A DNA stretch of 12,637 nt from Bordetella parapertussis (GTDB lineage Bacteria; Pseudomonadota; Gammaproteobacteria; Burkholderiales; Burkholderiaceae_C), in assembly GCA_945875935.1 (NCBI GenBank), contig CAMCNE010000067.1:1-12637 (forward strand), written 5' to 3'. Shown here piece after piece: positions 6,981-12,637 of this stretch (position 1 is the first letter of the stretch; each line of letters starts with the position of its first letter). Under the pieces are notes generated by a model. It had not been told where the DNA came from, did no database searches, and saw only the letters and a program-made list of their open reading frames with translations. The translations under genes were made by a program, and so were the position numbers.

Positions 6981-7086
6981 GAGCTGGGTCTCCGGAAATG
7001 GTTGAGAGCGCCTTGAGGGGCCGCGGACGCGTCGATCCGGATGCACGAGGCCTGGGTGTCAACGCCGTCCATCGGGCGAGCCCGCG

Positions 7087-7092
7087 ATTTTA
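7087..7092 (-). promoter_or_regulatory. Candidate -10 element for the OsmC operon
   Basis: On the minus strand TAAAAT matches the sigma-70 -10 consensus at 5 of 6 positions and is preceded by GTTGCA. The -35 at 17 bp (CCCACA) is weak, so activator dependence is plausible. It is followed by AATCGCGGGCT, which places a likely transcription start near 7080. The identical 11-mer follows the proposed plus-strand promoter. Confidence 0.45.
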
Positions 7093-7240
7093 TGCAACGC
7101 GCTTGGGCCTGTGGGCGTCAGGGCGATGGCCGGTGGGCAGCGGACGCCGATCGACATGTTTGCTCTATGGATAGTCGCAAAGATTCTTTGCTTGGCGCTG
7201 GCCGTGACGGCACAGTCCGGAGCCTCCTCGATGCTGCCTC

Positions 7241-7269
7241 TTCACGCCGCTGCGCGAGGGTGAAACAAT
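7241..7269 (+). promoter_or_regulatory. Candidate promoter for the ABC importer operon
   Basis: TTCACG at 7241-7246 (4 of 6 to TTGACA) and AACAAT at 7264-7269 (4 of 6 to TATAAT) are separated by exactly 17 bp. The 11-mer AATCGCGGGCT overlaps and follows the -10, as it does at the divergent promoter in inverted orientation (7079-7089). This implies a start near 7276 and a leader of about 80 nt before the ATPase gene. Confidence 0.4.
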
Positions 7270-7357
7270 CGCGGGCTTTGCCTTCCTTTCAAGACTCATC
7301 GATGACGCGCCACCCTTTCACACACCCGACGGCCCGACAGGTCGCCCGCACGCGGTG

Positions 7358-8158
7358 ATGCACGCCGCAGCCGCTGAGGCATCGACCCTGCCGTTCGCTC
7401 TGAGCGGTCGCGGCCTGGCGTTTGCCTACGGCAAGGGCCAGCCTGTCTTCGAGGCGGTGTCGCTCGACGTGCGCCCGCGCGAAATCGTCGCGCTGCTCGG
7501 CGGCAGTGGCTGCGGCAAGTCGTCGCTGCTGCGCGTGCTGGCCAAGCTTGCCGAGCCGACCCGTGGCGAGGTCGAGTTCCTGGGCCAGCCCTTGACCGCG
7601 CCGCACCCCCGGGCCGCGCTGGTGTTTCAACAGCCTAGCTTGCTGCCGTGGCTCAACGTCGCAGGCAACGTGGGCTTCGGTCTTGATTTTTCGCACCAAC
7701 CCGAGATCGATCGTGCCGCGCTTGAAGCGCGTGTGCGCGAGGCGCTCGAGGCGGTGTCGCTGTCGGGCCAGGACAAGCTCTACCCGGCGCAGCTGTCGGG
7801 CGGCATGGCGCAGCGCGTGGCGCTGGCCCGCGCGCTGGCGCGCGAGCCGCAGTTGCTGCTGGCCGACGAGCCTTTTTCCGCGCTCGATGCGATCACCCGC
7901 GCCGAGATGCAGACCCTGCTGGTCGAACTGGTGCACCGCTGGCACACCGCAGCGCTGCTGGTCACGCACGACATCGACGAGGCCATTCTGGTGGCCGACC
8001 GCATCTTGCTGATGGGGCGCTCGCAGCCCACGCATCCGGCGCGCGTGTTGCACGAATGGACGGTGTCAATCGAACGCCCGCGCGAAGACCACGCCGCCGA
8101 AGTGACCGCGCTGCGGCTCGACATCCTGGCCGCCTTGGCCTCGCTGCGCCACCCCTGA
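7358..8158 (+). CDS. ABC transporter ATP-binding protein, nitrate/sulfonate/taurine type
   Basis: This 266-residue ATPase drives an importer of the NrtD/SsuB/TauB family on the cytoplasmic face. All motifs are present: Walker A GGSGCGKS (48-55), Q-loop FQQPSLLPW (Q91/Q92), signature LSGGMAQ (146-152), Walker B LLLADEP (166-172), D-loop SALD (174-177), and the switch His204 in VTHDIDEA. The FQQPSLLPW and LLPWLNV blocks are characteristic of the sulfonate/taurine branch. The ATG at 7358 is used. A GTG directly before it (7355) is also possible, and neither has a strong Shine-Dalgarno. The TGA of a tiny upstream frame overlaps the ATG (TGATG), so translational coupling is possible. The binding-protein gene follows after 26 bp. 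Confidence 0.94.
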   Translation: MHAAAAEASTLPFALSGRGLAFAYGKGQPVFEAVSLDVRPREIVALLGGSGCGKSSLLRVLAKLAEPTRGEVEFLGQPLTAPHPRAALVFQQPSLLPWLNVAGNVGFGLDFSHQPEIDRAALEARVREALEAVSLSGQDKLYPAQLSGGMAQRVALARALAREPQLLLADEPFSALDAITRAEMQTLLVELVHRWHTAALLVTHDIDEAILVADRILLMGRSQPTHPARVLHEWTVSIERPREDHAAEVTALRLDILAALASLRHP

Positions 8159-8184
8159 ATTCAACTGCCTCGAAGGAGCCTCCC

Positions 8185-9435
8185 ATGACGATCATCGACA
8201 CCTCCATGGCTTCGCGCTACACCCACATTTGTGCCTCGTCGGATTGCGGCTGCGGCCTGACTCGGCGCGACATGCTGCGTCTGGGCGCACTGGCCACCGC
8301 ATCGGTGGCCGCACCGCTGCTCACCGCTGGCGATGCACGGGCGCAGGCCTTCAAGGGCGACGACCAGCCGGTGAAGATCGGCTACCTGCCGATCACCGAC
8401 GCGACGCCGCTGCTGGTCGCCCACGGCCGCAAGATGTACGAAGCCGAAGGCCTGCGCGCTGAAGCGCCGCGGCTGTTTCGAAGCTGGGCGCAGATCGTCG
8501 AGGCTTTCGTCTCGGGTCAGGTCAACGTGATCCACCTGCTGACCCCGGCTGCGCTGTGGGTGCGTTATGGCTCGAAGTTCCCGGCCAAGATCGTGGCCTG
8601 GAATCACGTCAACGGCTCGGCCCTGACGGTCGCACCGAGCATCAACAGCGTGGCCGATCTGGGGGGGCGCACGGTGGCCATTCCGTTTTGGTATTCCATC
8701 CACAACGTGCTGCTGCAGCAGATCCTGCGCGCTAACAATCTGGTGGCGGTGACGCGCTCGCGCGACGCGAAGCAAGCGCCCAACGAGGTCAACCTGATCG
8801 TGATGCCGCCGGCCGAGATGGTGTCGGCGCTGGCCGCCGGCTCGATTGCCGGGTTCATCGTGGCCGAGCCCTTCAACGCGGCGGCCGAGATCGCTGGTGT
8901 GGGCAAGGTGCTGCGTTTTTCGGGCGACGTTTGGAAGAACCACGCCTGCTGCGTGACCTTCCTGGCCGAGCGCGATCTGGTCGAGCGCCCCGAGTGGGCC
9001 CAGCGCGTGACCACCGCCATCGTCAAGGCGCAGTTGTGGACGCGCGAGAACCAGACCGATGCCGCCCGCATGCTGTCCACCACGGGCGAGGGCCGCTACA
9101 CGCCGCACCCGCTGCGCACGCTGACCAAGGTGCTCGCTGCCACCGACTACAAAAGCTACGAGGCCAGCGGCGTGGTGCACCACAAGGGCTGGGCGCAGCG
9201 GCGCATCGACTTCCAGCCCTACCCGTTTGCCAGCTACACCGAAGAACTGGTGCGCGCGATCCGGCAGACCAAGGTCGAGGGCGACACCCGCTTCCTTGAA
9301 GCGCTGGATCCGAAGTTCGTGGCCGGCGATCTGGTCGATGACCGCTTCGTGCGCAAGTCACTGACGGCCGTGGGCGGCCCGCAGGTGTTCGGCTTGCCGG
9401 CCGATCTGCTGCGCAAGGAAGTGGTGCAGGTGTGA
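8185..9435 (+). CDS. Tat-exported ABC transporter substrate-binding protein (NitT/TauT family)
   Basis: The precursor has 416 residues. It carries a Tat signal: TRRDMLRLG (Arg27-Arg28), a hydrophobic stretch to about 47, and a cleavage site after ARAQA (about 55). The mature protein begins near KIGYLPITDATPLLVAHGRK, the usual lobe I start of NrtA/SsuA/TauA-type binding proteins, followed by AGFIVAEPFN-like lobe II blocks (GSIAGFIVAEPFNAAAEIA). Tat export, as in NrtA/CmpA, implies folding in the cytoplasm. The n-region before the twin arginines contains Cys16, Cys21 and Cys23 (CASSDCGCG), which is unusual for a signal peptide. AAGGAG lies eight bases before ATG 8185. The ligand (nitrate, sulfonate, taurine, cyanate or other) cannot be read. 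The permease follows after 10 bp. Confidence 0.93.
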   Translation: MTIIDTSMASRYTHICASSDCGCGLTRRDMLRLGALATASVAAPLLTAGDARAQAFKGDDQPVKIGYLPITDATPLLVAHGRKMYEAEGLRAEAPRLFRSWAQIVEAFVSGQVNVIHLLTPAALWVRYGSKFPAKIVAWNHVNGSALTVAPSINSVADLGGRTVAIPFWYSIHNVLLQQILRANNLVAVTRSRDAKQAPNEVNLIVMPPAEMVSALAAGSIAGFIVAEPFNAAAEIAGVGKVLRFSGDVWKNHACCVTFLAERDLVERPEWAQRVTTAIVKAQLWTRENQTDAARMLSTTGEGRYTPHPLRTLTKVLAATDYKSYEASGVVHHKGWAQRRIDFQPYPFASYTEELVRAIRQTKVEGDTRFLEALDPKFVAGDLVDDRFVRKSLTAVGGPQVFGLPADLLRKEVVQV

Positions 9436-9445
9436 GGAGCGCGAC

Positions 9446-10252
9446 GTGAGCGAACTGGCGAACGCAGCCACCGGCGATGCCGTGGAGACGGCAACACCGG
9501 CGGTGCCGCACTGGCATCGGCTGCTGCCTTGGGTGGGGCTGGCGCTGGCCGTGGTCCTGTGGTGGATCGGCGCGCAGCTGCTCATTTTGCGCACGCCCAT
9601 CGCGGCGTCCTTTGCGCCTTGGCCGGCACTGCAGGCGCTCGCGCGCTTGCTGGCCAGTGGCGAGCTGTGGCCGCACGTGGTCACCAGCATGCAGCGCGTG
9701 GCAGTGGGGCTCGGTCTGGCGGTGGCCATCGGCGTGCCGCTCGGTGTGCTGACCGGCTTGTCGAAGCGCTTTGCCGAGGGCACCACGCCGCTGTTCCAGT
9801 TCCTGCGCATGGTGTCGCCTCTGTCGTGGATGCCCATCGCCGTGATGGTGCTGGGCGTGGGCGATGCGCCGGTGTACTTCCTGCTCGCTTTCGCTGCGGT
9901 GTGGCCCATGTTGCTGAACACCGCCGCCGGCGTGGCCCAGCTCGATCCCAACTGGCTGCTGCTGACGCGCAGCTTGTCGGCGACACGCCGCGAAACCGTG
10001 CTGCATGTGGTGCTGCCTGGCATCACCGCGCAGATCCTGACCGGCGTGCGGCTGGCCATCGGGATCATCTGGATCGTGCTGGTGCCGGCCGAGATGCTGG
10101 GCGTGTCGGCCGGGTTGGGCTACTTCATCCTGGACACCCGCGACCGTCTGGCTTATGACGAACTGATGGCCGCCATCGTGCTGATCGGTGCGCTGGGTTA
10201 CGCGCTCGATGTGGCAGCCCGCTGGCTCCACGCACGCTGGCTGCACCGCTGA
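9446..10252 (+). CDS. ABC transporter permease, nitrate/sulfonate/taurine type
   Basis: The 268-residue inner-membrane protein has about six hydrophobic segments, roughly residues 27-48, 76-102, 118-138, 143-163, 196-218 and 241-258. The EAA-type coupling loop, which docks on the ATPase, lies about 174-205 (TRRETVLHVVLPGITAQIL). It belongs to the BPD_transp_1 family like SsuC/TauC. The start is GTG at 9446-9448. AGGAG seven to eight bases upstream overlaps the stop of the binding-protein gene, and homology supports this start. It is the third and last gene of the operon, with order ATPase, binding protein, permease. It converges on the protease gene, whose stop is 49 bp away. Confidence 0.93.
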   Translation: MSELANAATGDAVETATPAVPHWHRLLPWVGLALAVVLWWIGAQLLILRTPIAASFAPWPALQALARLLASGELWPHVVTSMQRVAVGLGLAVAIGVPLGVLTGLSKRFAEGTTPLFQFLRMVSPLSWMPIAVMVLGVGDAPVYFLLAFAAVWPMLLNTAAGVAQLDPNWLLLTRSLSATRRETVLHVVLPGITAQILTGVRLAIGIIWIVLVPAEMLGVSAGLGYFILDTRDRLAYDELMAAIVLIGALGYALDVAARWLHARWLHR

Positions 10253-10270
10253 GCCATCCCGCCGTGGGCC

Positions 10271-10297
10271 GCACCCCGAGTCATCAGGGCGCGGTGC
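10271..10297. terminator. Weak stem between convergent genes
   Basis: GCACC at 10271-10275 pairs with GGTGC at 10293-10297. After a C-C mismatch, CG/CG extends the stem, leaving an 11-nt loop. It lies between the stops of the permease and protease genes. There is no T-run on either side, so an intrinsic terminator is only a guess. Confidence 0.25.
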
Positions 10298-10301
10298 AAG
10301 C

Positions 10302-12155
10302 TCACAGCGTCATCGCCAGCTTGTAAGCACCGGTGGTGCCCGCCGAACGCATCACCCGCATCACCACCGTGACGGGGGTCTTCCCGGCGTTGGTCAGCGC
10401 GATCTGTTGCTGCCTGCCGACCACGCCGCTGACCAGGATCAGCTGCTGGCCGTTCGTCAGGTAAACGCCCAGACCGAAGCCTGAGCTGCTGCCGGCGGTG
10501 AGCGTGCTCGTCATCTTCCTGCCAGCCGGCACCGTGACCTTGAAGTAGTCGTTGTCGGTGTTGCTGCTGATCTTGCCTGCGATGGTGACCGGCAAAGTGG
10601 CCACGGCCTGAGCGGTGCCGATGCTGTCATTGGCAGCCGAGGTCTCGTTGATCGACGAGCCGCCGCTCACAGGCGCTGGAGCAGGTGCCGGTGTGGGGGC
10701 TGGTGCAGGAGCGGGAGCCGGTGCGGGAGCAGGCGCTGGTGCGGGAGCCGGGGCTGGAGCCGGTGCACCCAGCGCCATGGCCACGGCTGAGTTGGCATCC
10801 ACGATGCCCGAGCCGCACTGATTGCACGCGGCCGGGAAGGCGCGCGCGCTGGCCTTCAGGATGCTGGACACCTGGTCTGGCGTGAGTGTTTTCTTGGCCG
10901 AGAACATCAGCGCGACCACACCGCTGACCACCGGCGTGGCCATCGAGGTGCCCATGTACGACGCATAGTTGTCGGCGCCTGGGGTGGTGGTGCCGGCATT
11001 CAGCGTCGACAAGATGGCACCGGTGGAGTCGCCACCCGGCGCGGCCAGTGCCACGTTGGTGCCGAAGCTCGAGTAGCTGGCCTTGCCGCCGGTCTTGCTG
11101 GTGGCCGCCACCGCGATCACGCCCGAGCAGTTGGCCGGCGACTGCGTGGTCGAAGTCGCGTTGTTGTTGCCCGCGGCCACCACCACCACGGCGCCTTTGG
11201 CGCGGGCCGCTTTGATGGCGTTTTGCGTGGTGATGTCGCACGCGCCGGTGCCGCCCAGCGACAGGTTGATCACCTTGGCGGGGTTGGCGTTGACCGGCAC
11301 ACCGGTGATGGTGTTGCCCGCCGCCCACGCGATCGCGTCGGCCATGTCCGAGCTGTAGCCGCCGCAGCGCCCAAGTGCGCGCACCGGCAAGATCCGCGCC
11401 CCAAAGGCGACGCCGGCCACGCCCACGCCGTTGCCGCCCGCTGCCGCAGCGATGCCGGCCACGTGCGTGCCGTGCCATGAACTGTTGCTGGCTTTCGAGC
11501 CCGCACCGCAGCCGCCGGCCGGGGCAAAGTCGCCTGGATCGGCCGGATCGGCGTCGCGGCCGCCGCCATCGGCGCCTATGGTGGCGTTGGTCACGAAGTC
11601 ATAGCCCGGCAACAGGTTGGCCGCCAGATCGGCATGTGGCCGCACGCCGGAGTCGACCACGGCAATCACCACCCCCGTGCCGGTGGCGCGGTTCCAGGCG
11701 TCTGGCGCGCGGATGCCGCCGGTCACGTCTGACATCGACCACTGCTGGGCGTACATCGCGTCGTTGGGCACGTACATCGCATGAACGCGGCGGTCCGGCT
11801 CGACGTATTCGATGTTGGGGTCGCTGTTGCGCAAGCTGGTCATCAGCGAGTTGAGCTCGCCCGATTTCATGTGCTTGCTGAGCTGCAGCACATGGGCGCC
11901 GCCGCTCATCGCGCGCAGCACGCGCACGCGCACGACCTGGCCAGGAACGGCCTGATCGGCCGACATGCGCGAGCGCAATGCTTCTTGCACTGGAGCGGTC
12001 TGGCGGTAACGAACGATCACCCGGTCGGTTGTGTCGTCCTGAGCCGATGCCGCAGCGGCGGTTGCGCTGGCGTCGAAGCGTGCGTGCGAAGCCAGCGGCA
12101 GCAGGCTCAATGCGGCGGCCACCATCAGCGGCGACAAGGGGAAACGATTTTTCAT
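10302..12155 (-). CDS. Secreted subtilisin-family (S8) serine protease with I9 propeptide and PPC domain
   Basis: The precursor has 617 residues. A Sec signal peptide covers residues 1-25 (hydrophobic MVAAALSLLPLASHA). An I9-type inhibitory propeptide follows at about 44-127 (DRVIVRYRQTA to IEYVEPDRRVHAM). The S8 domain is at about 135-460 with Asp168 (VVDSGV), His228 (HGTHVAG), oxyanion Asn330 (AAGN) and Ser404 (GTSMATP), so the catalytic triad is complete. A Pro-Ala linker (about 464-498) leads to a C-terminal PPC domain (about 505-617), which is usually removed or used for substrate binding or secretion. The ATG at 12153-12155 is chosen: the signal peptide starts there and AGAGG lies seven bases upstream. 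Its leader carries a cyclic-di-GMP-I riboswitch. The likely location is periplasmic or extracellular. Confidence 0.95.
   Translation of the reverse strand: MKNRFPLSPLMVAAALSLLPLASHARFDASATAAAASAQDDTTDRVIVRYRQTAPVQEALRSRMSADQAVPGQVVRVRVLRAMSGGAHVLQLSKHMKSGELNSLMTSLRNSDPNIEYVEPDRRVHAMYVPNDAMYAQQWSMSDVTGGIRAPDAWNRATGTGVVIAVVDSGVRPHADLAANLLPGYDFVTNATIGADGGGRDADPADPGDFAPAGGCGAGSKASNSSWHGTHVAGIAAAAGGNGVGVAGVAFGARILPVRALGRCGGYSSDMADAIAWAAGNTITGVPVNANPAKVINLSLGGTGACDITTQNAIKAARAKGAVVVVAAGNNNATSTTQSPANCSGVIAVAATSKTGGKASYSSFGTNVALAAPGGDSTGAILSTLNAGTTTPGADNYASYMGTSMATPVVSGVVALMFSAKKTLTPDQVSSILKASARAFPAACNQCGSGIVDANSAVAMALGAPAPAPAPAPAPAPAPAPAPAPAPTPAPAPAPVSGGSSINETSAANDSIGTAQAVATLPVTIAGKISSNTDNDYFKVTVPAGRKMTSTLTAGSSSGFGLGVYLTNGQQLILVSGVVGRQQQIALTNAGKTPVTVVMRVMRSAGTTGAYKLAMTL
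10671..10766 (-). repeat. Low-complexity Pro-Ala coding repeat
   Basis: Hexamer-like units encoding Pro-Ala run for about 95 bp and form the linker between the S8 and PPC domains of the protease. One Thr and one Val interrupt or end the series. Codon variation (GCA/GCC/GCG/GCT and CCA/CCC/CCG/CCT) shows old, diverged units, so the tract is less prone to slippage than a pure repeat. Confidence 0.85.
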
Positions 12156-12161
12156 GGCAGT

Positions 12162-12179
12162 GCCTCTTTGTGTAGAGGC
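12162..12179 (-). promoter_or_regulatory. Hairpin sequestering the protease ribosome binding site
   Basis: In the mRNA (minus strand) GCCTCT pairs perfectly with AGAGGC across a 6-nt loop, ACACAA. The 3' arm contains AGAGG, the Shine-Dalgarno sequence seven bases before the protease ATG. When formed, the hairpin should block initiation. It overlaps the larger upstream hairpin (12178-12201) by two bases, so the two may compete or stack. Confidence 0.65.
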
Positions 12180-12201
12180 CAGACCGCAAGAGCGATCTGG
12201 C
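12178..12201 (-). promoter_or_regulatory. Hairpin overlapping the 3' edge of the c-di-GMP aptamer
   Basis: In the mRNA GCCAGATCGC pairs with GCGGTCTGGC, ten base pairs including one G-U, with loop UCUU. Its 5' arm shares GCC (12199-12201) with the conserved GGGGTTGCC end of the riboswitch, where a conserved C normally contacts the ligand. Aptamer folding and this hairpin therefore look mutually exclusive. No U-run follows, so it is more likely part of a translational switch than a terminator. Confidence 0.55.
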
Positions 12202-12290
12202 AACCCCGCTACCGTGGCGCTTGCGCGCTTTAGGCCGGAGGCTTTGCGTCCCGCGCTTTCGCGTGGTTTGCGGAAATGGCCGGTTTACCC
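12199..12290 (-). ncRNA. Cyclic-di-GMP-I riboswitch (GEMM-I)
   Basis: The transcript contains the hallmark core of the class in order: GCAAACC (12265-12271), a stem capped by a GAAA tetraloop (CCACGCGAAAGCGCGG), GGGACGCAAAGCCTCCGG, then CCTAAA, a GCGC-GCAA-GCGC stem, and GGTAGCGGGGTTGCC ending at 12199. The core blocks CGAAAG, GGGACGCAAAGCCTCCGGCC and GGTAGCGGGGTT agree with the well-known Vibrio cholerae Vc2 aptamer. The class binds cyclic di-GMP through a conserved G, A and C in the three-way junction. It lies 44 nt before the protease start codon, which is the proper place for a cis-regulator. Two hairpins follow as a candidate expression platform. The exact 5' end and outer stem pairing are uncertain. 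Confidence 0.93.
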
Positions 12291-12295
12291 AAGGC

Positions 12296-12323
12296 TATTC
12301 GGCCGATCGCTGTGTGCACTTGA
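12296..12323 (-). promoter_or_regulatory. Possible sigma-28 (FliA)-like promoter upstream of the riboswitch
   Basis: On the minus strand TCAAGTGC (12316-12323) and GCCGAATA (12296-12303) resemble the FliA elements TAAAGTTT and GCCGATAA. The gap is 12 nt against the usual 11. A start near 12288 would place the mRNA 5' end just before the aptamer. The -35 part lies within the palindrome GCACTTGAGTGC (12316-12327). The match is imperfect. Confidence 0.25.
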
Positions 12324-12446
12324 GTGCTATTTGCAACTGTTTGTTGTGAATCGTGAATTTCCTCTCGAAAACCTTGCGACCTTGTTCAGCCCGGCCCTTG
12401 AGCAAACTCGTCGCTGGCGAGCAGGCGCTGCGTTAGGCTGCCCGGC
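12324..12446. other. Upstream region of the right-edge oxidoreductase gene
   Basis: This is an AT-richer patch around 12328-12372. It contains a direct repeat GTGAAT at 12346 and 12353 and TTTGTTGTG. No convincing promoter pair, RNA gene or ORF with family features was found. The proximal part, 12373-12446, looks like an ordinary 5' leader. Confidence 0.35.
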
Positions 12447-12637
12447 ATGACCCTGCCCGCGTCGCCATCCGTCTCGTCCACGCCCGACCAGATCGATGTG
12501 CTCGTGATCGGCGCCGGGGTGGTCGGGTTGGCTTGTGCGCGTGCGCTGGCGCAAGCCGGGCTCGAGGTGGTGATCGCCGAGCGCGAGACGCACTTCGGCA
12601 CCGGCGTGTCCTCGCGCAGCAGCGAGGTGATTCACGC
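12447..12637 (+). CDS. FAD-dependent oxidoreductase, DAO/L-2-hydroxyglutarate oxidase-like (5' part)
   Basis: 63 full codons are visible before the right edge. Residues 17-45 form a Rossmann FAD motif: IDVLVIGAGVVGLACARALA with GAGVVG at 22-27, then Glu45 in VVIAERE to bind ribose. The next block, GTGVSSRSSEVIHA, is typical of the L-2-hydroxyglutarate oxidase/dehydrogenase (LhgO/LhgD) group within the DAO family, where SSRNSEVIHAG is common. The enzyme would oxidise a 2-hydroxy acid. The ATG at 12447 is supported by homology, and its Shine-Dalgarno is weak. It is divergent from the protease. The assignment below family level is moderate because most of the protein is missing. Confidence 0.85.
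   Translation, partial: MTLPASPSVSSTPDQIDVLVIGAGVVGLACARALAQAGLEVVIAERETHFGTGVSSRSSEVIH

Larger units (their letters stand above)
6981..7357. promoter_or_regulatory. Divergent control region between the OsmC/P450 operon and the ABC importer operon
   Basis: This 377-bp region has no convincing gene. Its centre is an AT-richer block with GCAAAGATTCTTTGC at 7177-7191, a 15-bp perfect palindrome about a central T. A further TTTGC half-site lies at 7159-7163 and the palindrome CTATGGATAG at 7165-7174, so half-sites TTTGC/GCAAA/TTTGC surround an ATAG-type element. Such paired sites fit a LysR-type or similar activator shared by both operons (inference). A short frame at 7302-7358 (18 residues, MTRHPFTHP start) ends in TGA overlapping the ATPase start codon. 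I do not call it a gene. Confidence 0.6.

Noticed and set aside
7302..7358. 18-residue leader peptide coupled to the ATPase gene
   Set aside because: The TGATG overlap is attractive, but there is no good RBS and no attenuator-like codon run or hairpin.
8161..10246. Minus-strand open frames opposite the ABC importer genes
   Set aside because: His/Arg/Gln-rich shadow translations. The plus-strand genes carry complete family motifs and RBS sites.
12156..12203. N-terminal extension of the protease to 12203
   Set aside because: It would translate part of the riboswitch expression platform. The signal peptide and RBS support ATG 12155.
1..12637. CRISPR arrays, tRNA or rRNA genes, transposase genes
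   Set aside because: No regularly spaced direct repeats with spacers, no tRNA cloverleaf or rRNA sequence, and no transposase motifs were found on either strand by eye.

Overview
The window is GC-rich, with dense, mostly leading-to-trailing operons, strong G/C third positions and good Shine-Dalgarno sites. Gene content and promoter style suggest a betaproteobacterium of the order Burkholderiales (Rubrivivax/Leptothrix/Ideonella-like). This placement is inferred from the look of the proteins, not from a database search.

Left part (1-2410): the 5' portion of an exodeoxyribonuclease III gene runs off the left edge on the minus strand. It is divergent from a class II Fic AMPylase gene carrying a 2-bp CT duplication frameshift (869-872) and a promoter region with three evenly spaced TGTACA boxes. 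An AT-richer, gene-poor stretch with a 13-bp inverted repeat follows. Then comes a small minus-strand XRE antitoxin-like gene with a perfect 17-bp palindromic operator but no visible toxin partner.

Centre (2499-10252): two divergent operons share a 377-bp control region. The minus-strand operon encodes an OsmC-like protein, an acyl-CoA-dehydrogenase-fold flavoprotein that seems to lack the usual catalytic glutamate, a rubredoxin fused to an FAD reductase, and a cytochrome P450. The plus-strand operon encodes an ABC importer of the nitrate/sulfonate/taurine type (ATPase, Tat-exported binding protein, permease). Together they look like an uptake-plus-oxidation module for a small organic compound, possibly an organosulfur or organonitrogen nutrient. 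The substrate cannot be read from sequence. In this module the electron route NAD(P)H to FAD to rubredoxin to P450 and/or the flavoprotein is an inference.

Right part (10302-12637): a secreted subtilisin-family protease (I9 propeptide, S8 domain, Pro-Ala linker, PPC domain) on the minus strand is preceded by a well-conserved cyclic-di-GMP-I (GEMM-I) riboswitch. Downstream of the aptamer are a hairpin that overlaps its 3' end and a second hairpin that buries the ribosome binding site. This is the most striking find: a direct link from the second messenger to translation of an exported protease. The right edge holds the start of a divergent FAD oxidoreductase resembling L-2-hydroxyglutarate oxidase.
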